The position numbers and the translations under genes are program-made. Under the pieces are notes generated by a model, which saw nothing but the letters and a program-made list of their open reading frames with translations, was not told where the DNA came from and made no database searches. Shown here piece after piece: positions 1 through 8,213 of a stretch of 50,314 nt of DNA. The first letter of the stretch is position 1; each line of letters starts with the position of its first letter. Source of the stretch: Lentisphaeria bacterium (lineage in GTDB: Bacteria > Verrucomicrobiota > Lentisphaeria > Victivallales > UBA1829); contig JAFTJI010000099.1 of assembly GCA_017456495.1 (NCBI GenBank), forward strand, positions 1 to 50,314, in the 5' to 3' direction.

Positions 1-182
1 GTAATTTCAAAAGTCTTCAAAAATGTCAGAAAATTCTTGTTGCGATCTGTAAAATGGGGCGTTTTCGGTTTATCCTCCATAGCTTCAGCGAAGGAGGATG
101 GCAGCCACGCTCAACCTACCATTTTCAGCTCATCAACAATCTTTTTTCAGACAAATTTTGCCGGACTTTTGAAATTGCCTCT
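1..182. repeat. MITE-like palindromic repeat, copy 1
   Basis: The right end reads GACTTTTGAAATTGCCTC and the left end reads GTAATTTCAAAAGTC, so the termini are inverted repeats. The left terminus lies at or just beyond the window edge. The same sequence, reverse-complemented, begins at 50174. Between the ends is a shared block (ATTTTCAGCTCATCAACAAT and flanks) and a variable hairpin, here ATCCTCC/GGAGGAT. It carries no transposase, so it is non-autonomous or a structured intergenic repeat. The open frames crossing it are by-products of the repeat. Confidence 0.75.
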
Positions 183-330
183 AAAAATATTTATTTTTAC
201 CGGAGCTTGATATTCACAAGGCTCTTTCAAACGAGATAATCGAGCAGTTTACTTGCGTGATTTTCTGCTTTCTACTATTGCCTTCCGCTTTTTTTGCGAT
301 TCTTTTTGATCCTTAATGACAAATATATAC

Positions 331-358
331 TTGCATTTTTCAATAAAGCATGTATATT
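331..358 (+). promoter_or_regulatory. Promoter of the tRNA-Thr gene
   Basis: A TTGCAT -35 at 331-336 and a TATATT -10 at 353-358 are separated by 16 bp. The -10 ends 12 bp before the first base of the tRNA. Spacing and placement fit a sigma70-type promoter. Confidence 0.55.
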
Positions 359-370
359 AATACAATTCGA

Positions 371-446
371 GCCAATTTAGCTCAGTTGGTAGAGCAGCTC
401 ATTCGTAATGAGCAGGTCATCGGTTCAAGTCCGATAATTGGCTCCA
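371..446 (+). tRNA. tRNA-Thr, anticodon CGU
   Basis: This is a complete 76-nt cloverleaf with an encoded CCA end. The acceptor stem is GCCAATT (371-377) with AATTGGC (436-442), followed by T and CCA. The anticodon stem-loop is GCTCA-TTCGTAA-TGAGC, giving anticodon CGT, which reads ACG. The T arm contains GGTTCAAGTCC. The 3' part of the gene is the phage attachment site and is duplicated at 8071. It is not an amber suppressor. Confidence 0.95.
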
Positions 447-461
447 TTTTTTTGCCTTTTT
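395..461 (+). repeat. attL: 67-bp attachment repeat overlapping tRNA-Thr
   Basis: It is identical base for base to 8071-8137. It starts inside the tRNA-Thr D arm/anticodon stem region (CAGCTCATTCG) and ends in the T-rich stretch after the gene. This copy completes a functional tRNA, as is usual for tyrosine recombinases that integrate into tRNA 3' ends. Confidence 0.9.
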
Positions 462-536
462 CAAAACCTAACTTGTTTATAATCAACAATTTACAACTTT
501 TTCGCTTTTGCTTTTCCAAAAATCAAAAAAATGCCT

Positions 537-663
537 AAAATGCACGCAAAATGCAAAAACGACGCACGGATTACGGAAAAATTACGGAAAATTACGGAAA
601 ATTACGGAAAACAAAAAAGTTAATGATTAAAATTACGGAAAATTACGGAAAAAATTACGGAAA
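537..663 (+). repeat. ATTACGGAAA repeat cluster, left end of prophage (candidate integrase arm sites)
   Basis: Seven copies of ATTACGG followed by A-rich sequence start at 570, 581, 591, 601, 632, 642 and 654. They are preceded by a GCAAAATGCAAA block (546-557). The same two motifs, in the same order, occur beside the other att site (7987-8026). Short direct repeats at both ends of an integrated element are typical of arm-type integrase or excisionase binding sites. Replication iterons are an alternative. The small open frame over this stretch is only translated repeat. Confidence 0.6.
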
Positions 664-666
664 AAA

Positions 667-697
667 CAAAAAAAGCAAGTTTTTTATTGCCTTGCTT
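667..697 (-). terminator. Rho-independent terminator of the prophage late operon
   Basis: On the minus strand, AAGCAAG (691-697) pairs with CTTGCTT (673-679) across an 11-nt loop and is followed by TTTTTGTTTTTT. It lies 10 bp beyond the stop codon of the holin-like gene, closing the leftward operon. Confidence 0.75.
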
Positions 698-707
698 TTC
701 CTGATCT

Positions 708-962
708 TTATTTTTTATTGTGATAGTGATATTCTAAAATCTTGATTTTATTATCTATCATTTTTTCAACTTGCTAAGGGGTTAAAATATTAGCTTGCAC
801 TTTTGTTATCTATATTCTGATTGCAGATAAATCTTTCTGCATGTTTTGCAGATTCTATAAAAAGATATTGCCAAAATAGCAAACAATAAAAAGCAATGCC
901 GCGGATATGCCTCCCTTAGTAAGATATTCTATGAACTCTTTTGAATTTTTGATTTTATCCAT
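708..962 (-). CDS. Small membrane protein, holin-like, UAG-recoded
   Basis: This 84-residue frame runs from ATG at 962 to UAA at 708-710 with three in-frame UAGs (after LFL, after IRI and after LTP). Read with UAG as Gln, the protein starts MDKIKNSKEFIEYLTKGG. One hydrophobic segment follows (SAALLFIVCYFGNIFL, residues about 20-36), then a coiled-coil-like charged tail containing NMQKDLSAIRI and QQVEKMIDNKIKILEYHYHN. One membrane span plus a polar C-terminal helix, at the end of a tail gene block and just before a terminator, is typical of phage holins or other lysis accessory proteins. That role is inferred from size, topology and position. AAGG lies 9-10 bp before the ATG. Under the standard code no product longer than about 35 residues could be made. 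Confidence 0.8.
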
Positions 963-976
963 TTTGCTACACCTTG

Positions 977-1891
977 TTATTTATTATTGTTAAGCTAGTC
1001 AAGATATTTTTTTAACTCTATAAAACCTTGCTAATTCCATCTGCAATACTTTTTAGTGTGGATCGCTGATTTAAGAGAACAGCAGATTTTTTTATCAATG
1101 TAAACAGTAAAATCAATATCTTTCATAGCTTGTTTTTTTACTGCTGAATATTGATATACTGTTATCGGATATTTGCCTCTGTATTCTCCTATGTTTGCTG
1201 TAAATAGTTTTTTGTTTATCATTTGAGGTTTTAAGTTATCATAATTCAGAATATCAGATATTTTCAGATACTTTCTTGTATCAAGATCAATAGGGGTATT
1301 ATTATATGTAGGAACTATAGATTTTCCATTTACAGCCCCTAAAAAGGCTGTATTCTAATACATATAAATAAAATCATCTGATAAAAGCTAACTATTACAG
1401 AATGTATATATATCCTGACTCATTACTTGAACATCTTCAAACCTAGATAAATCAATATCGGAATATAGTACATAGATCTTGTTATAGTTTGATACATATT
1501 TTTTTATTGATTCAAGAGAAAAAGTAAAATAATCAAGATTAGTTACTTTCTAAAAAACTATATCAACATTTTTTTCAGCACTAACAGATAATAAACCTTG
1601 ATAATCTTTATTTTCTAATTTTTGCCAAAAATTACGGATAAATAATAAATCATCTGCAGTAACAGATATATTTTTATTTTCGAGGGATTTTCTAAAGTTC
1701 CTGAGCTATGATAACAGCTAATAATTATAAGATAATATATGATGTTCAAGATTGCAGATTTCCCCTAAAAAATCAATTCTATGATCTAATTCCGCGTTAT
1801 CTTGATTATGCCCCTGAATAATCTATTTTCCATAGCTTAAACTTAAAGCTAAATGTTTTTTACAGCATGTTAAACAATCCATATTTTTCAT
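977..1891 (-). CDS. Phage protein of unknown function, UAG-recoded, Cys-rich N-terminus
   Basis: The frame is 304 residues, ATG at 1891 to UAA at 977-979, with eight in-frame UAGs and about ten CAA/CAG codons. The start follows GGAGTGAATAAAA, which also holds the stop of the upstream gene. The N-terminus MKNMDCLTCCKKHLALSLSY has a CxxCC-KH cluster that could bind metal. The middle contains NKIYVLYSDIDLSRFED and LLSDDFIYMYQNTAFLG. The SDDF stretch loosely recalls glycosyltransferase-like phage proteins, but I cannot confirm a family. The only standard-code remnant of useful length is 63 residues near the C-terminus (1031-1222), so conventional gene calling would fragment this gene. It sits between the Cys/Trp-rich gene and the holin-like gene, in the same transcription unit. 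Confidence 0.8.
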
Positions 1892-1893
1892 TT

Positions 1894-3432
1894 TTATTCA
1901 CTCCATATATACTCAAGTCCTATAATATTTACTGTATCAGTTTCCATAAAGGTATCTATATTATCCCCGCCGTTTACCTGTCCATCTATAACCCAATTTC
2001 CCTATAACCAACCGTCATTATTACAAGTAGGTTTTGATCTTACATTATATAATGAATAGTGTGTATGTAATGGGAAATAATAAGTTTCCCCGAAATTCAG
2101 GGAAATCTAATACACTGATTCTGTAATATTGTTAATATTATTATTGTTTGGTTTCCAGTTCCACTTATTATTTTTATCAATAATTTTGAACTTTATTCCG
2201 ATTGCTTTTTCAGGTGTTTTTTCAGTTTTTTCAATGTAAAACTAACAAGCTCTGAAAATCCAACTCCCCAAAGTTACAGAACCGTAATAGTTATCATGCT
2301 TTCCGGATTGCCATTCTGCTTTCATACATAAACTATTAGAGTTCTAACAGATATTCTAGCTCCATCCTGTCCCCTTACGCTAATAATATAAATACTGCAT
2401 ATATCCATTATTTATTATATATGTAGGGTAAACCCCATAAAGGGATCTGTCTGCAACATGTTCCCTGATAAAAGCATTGATTTCCGATAATCCTGAATCT
2501 GCATTTAACTGCTACTAACAACTAACTGTAAAATAACCATTTTCATAATGTCCACCAGTTGAAACAAACTTTTCAAGTGTTATTTGATCGTTAGGAGCTG
2601 AATAGTTATAACATTCTACACCGTAATCTATTGGCTGATCTTCATACTTGTACTATTCTGTAATCATTCTTGAACCCTCAGGGCATGTTTCGCAACCTGA
2701 ATTACCGTATGTAGCACAATCAACCCAATAATCAGTATCATTCTCTAAACAATACTTATTATATTCTGTTATGTAACTCCACTTTGTTACGCCTATATTA
2801 GTCCACCAGCATTGCCCCTTGATTCCTAATACTATTTTGTATGATAATGAATACTGATCTAAAAATAAAGGCTTCCAGTAGCCCTATACACAATTACGCC
2901 CCTAACCAGTTAACTACATTCTGCCGTAATACTAATCAATAATCAAAGGATATTTACCGCTTGAATCTTTTTCTATTCCGCATTCTTTATAAAAAATCTA
3001 AGCAAAATCATCATAATTCTAATATGTTCCTGTAAGATTATACACTTGAATCTATACAGCCTCCCAACATGGAAAATACCATTCCTTGCATTCCGTCCAG
3101 TCCTAATTCCACTATTTGCACTATTCCCAATCAGATATATTTTTAACTGTAGCTGTCCCGCATAATCCTTTTTTAGATGATACTTTAATTTGTGTAGGAA
3201 TCGCATATTCCCAAGTTATCTAGCCGTTAGTAACTTGATACACCATAGTTTCAAAATACCAACTGCACTAGTTATAGGGTATCATAGTTTCACAATTCAA
3301 TGATCTATACTTGATTCCGAAAACGCCCCAACCGTTTAATATATCCCCATTACAAGGGCAATTCTAACAAGAGATTATCTAACCTTTATCATTAGAGATT
3401 ATCTAACCGTTTTTATTTTTCCATACTTGCAT
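1894..3432 (-). CDS. Cys/Trp/Tyr-rich phage structural protein, UAG-recoded
   Basis: The 512-residue frame runs from ATG at 3432 to UAA at 1894-1896 with 24 in-frame UAGs against 12 CAA/CAG codons, so two thirds of its glutamines would be UAG. No standard-code frame longer than 80 residues exists here, so it is invisible to ordinary annotation. The start has GGAG 8 bp upstream, in the GGAGTGA that also contains the stop of the previous gene. The protein is unusually rich in Cys, Trp, Tyr and Asn (for example KGQCWWTNIGVTKW and DYWVDCATYGNSGCETCPEG), suggesting a disulphide-stabilised extracellular or virion-tip protein. Near the N-terminus NGQIISNDKGQIISCQN repeats the QIIS motif with UAG at both Q positions. 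Its position next to a tail-fibre-like gene supports a tail or receptor-binding role, which is inference. Confidence 0.82.
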
Positions 3433-3439
3433 AAAAAAA

Positions 3440-5395
3440 TCACTCCTAACAGTTACCTATAGGGATTATTTTCAACTATCCATTCTGAATAGCTAAAACT
3501 CCATCACCTTCAGGAAGATTCAGAGATATTTTTAATTTTCCGTTAACTGATTCAAGTTTCAATGGAGCTGATACTTCTATTTTGTTCTATAAATAATCAG
3601 GCTAATTATCATCTTGATTTATTTTGACTTTATACAATCCCTAAACCCTGAAATCTAAACTTGTATTATTATCAGTTATCTTAACAGTTGAATCTGAACT
3701 TGTAAAATAAGATGGATTGATATTGATAGTCGTTGTTACCCCTATTTCCTATTGATTTTCAGGGTTAGGAACTTCTATAAATCCTATGTTGATACTATTA
3801 TTCTAACTTGATAATTTATCCTGTAAATATGCAGGGAAACAATCATTTTCATTGCTTTTCACTGTATAAGTATCTAAAAAATCAGAATCAACTATTCCCC
3901 ATGATACACCGCCTTTTGCAGTTCCAGTTAGTACATATTTGCTGTTTTCCGCTGTAGCCTATGGAGGGGTTGAAACATTAGGGATTCCGTTAGAATAATC
4001 CCATAACATTACAGCTTGCAAGGCGTTTTCCGATTTTCCCCCATTCCATAAAGATAAATTTCCGTTTTGTTTCTGAAAAACAAAATTGCCTGTATCACTT
4101 GATACTTGCTAATCAGCTTTCCATTTCACTTCTTTACCCTCTAAACCCTAACTGATCTATACATGATTAGCTAAACTTCCTATAACTTTAACTTGCTAAT
4201 CATCCTATGTTTTCCACATTAAACTACCGCTTGTATTCAGCAATTTTTGTTTTTTGCTTTTATCGTAACCGTTTATTTTATGGTACATGAAATAAGGCTT
4301 GATTTTAGTTGTAATTACGCCCTAATTATCAGTTGTTTCCTGTTTTCCCCCTATTAAAGATAAATTAGGGTAATCATCATCCCCCATAGCACTATGAAAC
4401 TAAAATTTATTCCCTAAATAATCGGGCTGATCTTGCTATGTTACTTTTACTTTATATGTATCAGAATTAGCATAAATAAGAGAATCTATATATTGTTCAA
4501 TCCATAAACCGCCCCCATTATCATATCTGATAGAACCTATTCTGTAATTATAGATTTTATTTTCTTTATCGTAAAAAGCAAGATCATTTTCAGTGATTAT
4601 TACAGCAGATTTTTCTTTTTCATTTACTGAACAATAGATAGAACTATCTGCAGATACAGATATATTAGTATCTGCTGTATAGATTATATCATCACCGATT
4701 TTTACAGCTCCCTGCATAACGAAAAATGAAAAATCTGAAAGAATCCAGTTATTTTTTACTGATCCATTATCAATACTTGTTTTTGCGAAAATTGCAAAAG
4801 GAGTTTTCAGCCCTGCATAACTTACTACAAAGTTACCTAATATTTCATTAGTTACTGTATATTGTTTATGTTCATTTTCAGCAGTAACTTTAACTGTTCC
4901 TAACGGGATTGAAAATACCCCTCTTGAACATGGTACATTATTAGTTAGTGAATCAGATTTTACAAAGTAAATATAAGGAGTATAAACAGGGTTTAATGAA
5001 TCCCCATTAAACAAAGGATTATATACCATTAACAATATAACATGATATTCCCCCTAATCAGAAAGTTTATCAAGAGATATTTTTTGATCTTGAATATAAC
5101 ATCTGTTTTGTGCCTAATCGTTTATTTGTATTCTTCCGTTTTGAACAGATAAAAAATCAGAATCATTCTCTGTAATAACAGATAACTTAAAAGGATATTT
5201 GATTTTTTGACTGCCGTTTTTTCCTGTTCCATTGTTAATACATGATATAGTGATTCCGCTTGTATTCTGATTGATCTTTATAGATTGATTATCACCGCTT
5301 AAACGCTGAGTTTTCAAATAATCTATAATCTGATTGATTGTTTTTACAGCGGAATCCTTAAAGGGCTGTCCTGATTGTAATTTAGTAGGTATCAT
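3440..5395 (-). CDS. Tail-fibre/baseplate-like phage protein, UAG-recoded
   Basis: The 651-residue frame runs from ATG at 5395 to UGA at 3440-3442 with 18 in-frame UAGs. Standard-code reading would split it into pieces of 93 (5114-5395) and 199 residues (4436-5035) plus debris. The N-terminus (MIPTKLQSGQPFKDSAVKTI, then NQIIDYLKTQ and NTSGITIS) resembles the start of many gut-phage fibre or hinge proteins. The rest is beta-rich. Two internal modules align: YKVKVTQQDQPDYLGNK (around 4410-4455) and YKVKINQDDNQPDYLQNK (around 3580-3640). The Gln before PDYL is CAG in the first and UAG in the second, direct evidence that UAG means Gln. It starts 7 bp after the stop of the previous gene, and its UGA stop lies inside the next gene's GGAGTGA. 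The fibre role is inferred from architecture and position. Confidence 0.85.
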
Positions 5396-5401
5396 ATATT
5401 A

Positions 5402-6166
5402 TCATTCTCCATATAAATCTTTATCCCAACCGTTAGAGTCACCGCTTTTTGTATAAACATTTTGTACTATCCAATGTTTTCCATCGTAACTAATAGAACT
5501 CTAATCATGTTTCCAGTTTCCAACATTCAAACCGAAAGTATTATCAGGTGATTTTATTGTATTGATACTTTTTTCTATTGCATTCCCTGCTGAATTAGCT
5601 GTGTTATATTTTGCTGTTTCAGTAACTACAAAAACAGCAAAATCATAATATTCTACACCTTGTTTTGTAGGTTTTTGCAATATTCCCCAATATTCCCCAT
5701 TTTCAGCCTGCTAAAGGGGTAATTCCCCTATTGATTTAATCCATGCGTATTTCCCCCTATCAGATACAGGAATAATTGTATCTTTAGCAGTAGTAGCCCA
5801 TGCAGGGAGTGTTACTTTCCCTAAACCTATTAAATAATGATTCCACATAGTCAAATAGTTAGGTAAACCCTATAAAGGTAACTGTATATTCCTAACTGAT
5901 AATGTAGCAGATTTTTTTCCGGTTACTGTATCTGTTCCAACATCATACTAATAACTATAAACTAAATCAACCTGCCATATATTAGCGTCCTTTTGAGATT
6001 TACTAATACTTGTTAAATATCCTTTATACTCTTGATAATAGTTTCCAATAACAAGAGAATTGATTTTAGAATCAATCTATGTTTCATTTCCGTATAAAGT
6101 TACATTGCAAACATTTTCTGTTTGATTTTTTGAAATATTGATACCTTGAAAAGCTGTATTTATCAT
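5402..6166 (-). CDS. Phage tail-associated protein, UAG-recoded
   Basis: The 254-residue frame starts at ATG 6166, overlapping the UGA of the preceding gene (ATGA), and ends at UGA 5402-5404. It has five in-frame UAGs (after YGNET, VYSY, NIQLP-L, GELPL and WKHD) against about ten CAA/CAG. The N-terminal part (MINTAFQGINISKNQTENVC) and later stretches such as SDRGKYAWIKSIGELPLQQ and SYDGKHWIVQNVYTKSGD look like a beta-rich virion protein; I do not recognise the family. ATGA coupling to the coiled-coil gene and 6-bp spacing to the fibre-like gene put it in the tail module. Confidence 0.8.
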
Positions 6167-7029
6167 ATCAACCCCGCTCCTACAATAATAGTTTTCATTT
6201 GAGATAGAATATTAGCTGTTTTAGCTGAATAATCTTTAATTTGAGTGTTTATTTTTGCTATATCCGTAAATACACCCCCACTTGCAAAACCGCCTCTAGC
6301 CGTTAAAGAATTAGTTTTTTCAGTATAATCTATTTTCAGCTGTGGCATATTATCAAGTTTGTTTTGCAGATTGTATAAAGTTTCAATTTTTTTCCTTTGC
6401 TCATCATTCAAAGTTACACCATATTGATTTTCATACTGAGCAATTTTCTTTTCTATATCTGCTGTTTTCCCTAATCCTTGTTTATGGTATATTTGCCATA
6501 AAATTTCCTGAGCTTCATTAGTGAATGCTGATTGTATCTGTACCCCTGCAAGTTCTTTCTTTTTTTGCATGATAATACTTATCTAACCCTAATCTATATT
6601 CAGCCCTTGTTTTTTAAGATCGTTAATGATTCTCAATCTTTCTATCTACTCTTTGCTTGCAGTCGCTTGTAATCTTGCAAGCTCTAACTAATTATCTAAA
6701 TCTTGCTTAATGTTTTTGTATTCTTTTTTACTCTGTAAATCCTTTAAGATACCTTTTTTAGCTAAAAGATTTTTAATCTAACTCTAATCTATATTCAACC
6801 CTTGTTTTTTAAGATCGAAAACTATTTTCTGATATTCAGCCTAATCTATTTTATCTTGTAAAAGTAACTGTTCTATAGTGATCTGATTCTATAAAGTATT
6901 ATTCTGATCTTGATAATATTTTTCTGATCTTTTTTTCAGCTTATCTATTTTCTGCTGAATTTTCAACTGTTCAAACTGAGCCTGAGCAATATTATACTAC
7001 ATTCTAACATTCAAAAACGCCCTAAACAT
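6163..7029 (-). CDS. Coiled-coil phage protein (tape-measure or internal virion protein-like), UAG-recoded
   Basis: The 288-residue frame runs from ATG at 7029 to UGA at 6163-6165 with nine in-frame UAGs. Only its last 135 residues are open under the standard code. It is almost entirely charged alpha-helix and coiled coil, with an internal repeat: DLKKQGLNIDQSQIKN and DLKKQGLNIDQGQISI, where both Q residues after NID and before I are UAG in each copy. Other UAGs fall at heptad-compatible surface positions (KIDQAEYQ, DNQLELARLQ, SKEQIERL). The C-terminus has a Gly-rich patch (RGGFASGGVF) and ends KTIIVGAGLI. Composition and position upstream of tail genes suggest a tape-measure fragment or internal/tail-tip coil. 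At 288 residues it is short for a tape measure and its N-terminus may be affected by the deletion that joined it to the integrase gene. Confidence 0.8.
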
Positions 7030-7092
7030 ATTCAAGCCTGTATTTTTCTTTTGTATCTTTTTGTTTTTGCTTTTTTAGAATCGTATCTTGTT

Positions 7093-7935
7093 TCAGTTAT
7101 ATAACCATTCATAATCAAGTATCGGCAATATAACATCATTGCCGGTTTTGTTTTGTTTCAGTTTTATCATTTTTGAATTAAAATCTATTTCGTTCCATTC
7201 AAGATTACAAAGATCACCTAATCTAAGCCCTGTATAGAATGCTAAACGGAATAAAGGAATAATTAAGCCACTTGTATCTTTATCTTTGCTACTAAGAATT
7301 AACTTTATTTCCTCTTCCGTGAAAATATCTCTTGTATTTTTTTCATGTTTAACTTTATCAACTGTAGTAAATGGGTTAATGGTGAAACTGCTATTCCTTA
7401 AAACAGAATCAAAAATCACTGAACAAAACATAATGATTCTATTAACAGAATGGGACGAAAGATTAGAGATAGTTTGTTTTTGTTTTATAATTTTGCCGTT
7501 CCTGATATATTCTGATTGATTATTATATCTTCCGTGTTCCTTGATATAATCAACATAACCGATAATATGATCTTCCGTTATCTCTGAGATATATTTAACT
7601 TTATCATTCTCTAAAAATGAACAAAAATCGAACCAATAAGCAAGATACTGTTTTTTTGTTTTCTCTGCAATGTTTTTTCTATTGCCTTTATTCAAGGCAA
7701 TATTTACCGCTGTCCTAATCTCTATATTCTCCGATCCTTTAATTTCGGTGATTCTGTTCCGGTGATACTCAATCGGATTAACAGCTTCATTTTCGTTTTT
7801 TAATTCTTCTTTTCTTTTTTGCTCAAACGCCTTTGCCTCTCTTTCTGTGGTACATCCTTCACATGTTCCGTAAAATCTTTTGCGATTAACCATAAATTCA
7901 TAATAGAATACATTTTTTTTCTTTTTGATTGCCAT
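7093..7935 (-). pseudogene. Truncated tyrosine integrase (XerD/lambda-Int type)
   Basis: The 280-residue frame starts at ATG 7935 with AAGGAGG eight bases upstream and ends at UGA. An arm-binding-like N-terminal domain (about residues 1-45) is followed by a SAM-like core-binding domain (about 90-200). The start of the catalytic domain is present, with the active-site Arg in FYTGLRLGDLCNLEW and the beta-hairpin Lys in KQNKTGNDVI. The chain stops right after ILDYEWLYN, so the HxxR box, the His/Trp and the nucleophilic Tyr are missing. It should not be able to recombine DNA. All six glutamines are CAA/CAG and no UAG is present, unlike the neighbouring late genes. The end probably marks the junction of an internal deletion in the prophage. 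Its position beside the right attachment repeat is normal for an integrase. Confidence 0.85.
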
Positions 7936-7969
7936 TTTTTAGCCTCCTTAAAGTGTTGATTTCAGGTAA

Positions 7970-7998
7970 AATATACACCCTCAGAATGCAAAATGCAA
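7970..7998 (-). promoter_or_regulatory. Promoter of the integrase gene
   Basis: On the minus strand a TTGCAT -35 (7993-7998) and TATATT -10 (7970-7975) are 17 bp apart and 35 bp upstream of the integrase ATG. The -35 lies inside the GCAAAATGCAAA block that is shared with the left end of the element, so integrase or a partner protein binding there could autoregulate. After the deletion this promoter may also read into the recoded genes. Confidence 0.55.
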
Positions 7999-8026
7999 AC
8001 AAAAATTACGGAAAAATTACGGAAAA
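7987..8026 (+). repeat. ATTACGGAAA repeats, right end of prophage (candidate integrase arm sites)
   Basis: Two copies of ATTACGGAAAA start at 8005 and 8016 and are preceded by GCAAAATGCAAA. This is the same composite as at 546-663. The two clusters lie just inside the two attachment repeats, as expected for P and P' arms. Confidence 0.6.
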
Positions 8027-8070
8027 TCTTTCATTTTTTAAGCGTTTTGAGTTCAAAATAGCCGTTTTTT

Positions 8071-8137
8071 CAGCTCATTCGTAATGAGCAGGTCATCGGT
8101 TCAAGTCCGATAATTGGCTCCATTTTTTTGCCTTTTT
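8071..8137 (+). repeat. attR: 67-bp attachment repeat (displaced tRNA-Thr 3' half)
   Basis: This is a perfect copy of 395-461 containing the anticodon arm, T arm, acceptor 3' strand and trailing T-run of tRNA-Thr, but no 5' half. It marks the right boundary of the element; host sequence resumes after it. Confidence 0.9.
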
Positions 8138-8213
8138 TTGGCTTTTTTCCATGTAAATACCTCCGAAATATCACTTTTCTTCCAACTTTTTTCCTTTTTT
8201 TTCTTTTAATGGG

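Larger units (their letters stand above)
395..8137 (-). mobile_element. Cryptic prophage with UAG read as glutamine (genetic code 15-like)
   Basis: The element is bounded by a perfect 67-bp direct repeat (395-461 and 8071-8137) that covers the 3' half of tRNA-Thr. Gene order on the minus strand is integrase (truncated), coiled-coil protein, two tail-type proteins, a Cys/Trp-rich protein, an unknown protein, a holin-like protein, then a terminator. It is visibly more AT-rich than the flanking DNA. Six late-type genes contain 67 in-frame UAG codons in total, while the integrase has none. At under 8 kb, with no head, packaging or replication genes and a broken integrase, it is a deletion remnant. 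The junction probably lies near 7090, between the integrase and the coiled-coil gene. Alternative-code phages are established knowledge; the Gln assignment here rests on internal repeats in the sequence. Confidence 0.85.

Noticed and set aside
54..239. 61-codon open frame at the left edge
   Set aside because: It lies across the MITE-like repeat and its peptide is just the translated repeat; no start context.
371..446. tRNA near the prophage as its amber suppressor
   Set aside because: The anticodon is CGT (Thr) and the gene forms the host attachment site.
350..538. Open frame across the tRNA-Thr gene
   Set aside because: It is a translation of the tRNA sequence.
570..663. CRISPR array
   Set aside because: The repeats are only about 10 bp, with no spacers of regular length and no cas genes.
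551..745. 64-codon open frame rich in ITENYGK
   Set aside because: It is the ATTACGGAAA repeat cluster read as codons, opposite in strand to the real prophage genes.
708..7029. Pseudogene decay as the explanation for the many UAGs
   Set aside because: Decay would yield UAA, UGA and frameshifts as well; here the six frames contain only UAG, keep register throughout and end cleanly at UAA or UGA.
708..7029. Recoding of the whole host (UAG as sense in all genes)
   Set aside because: No host gene in the window contains an in-frame UAG, so reassignment is confined to the element.
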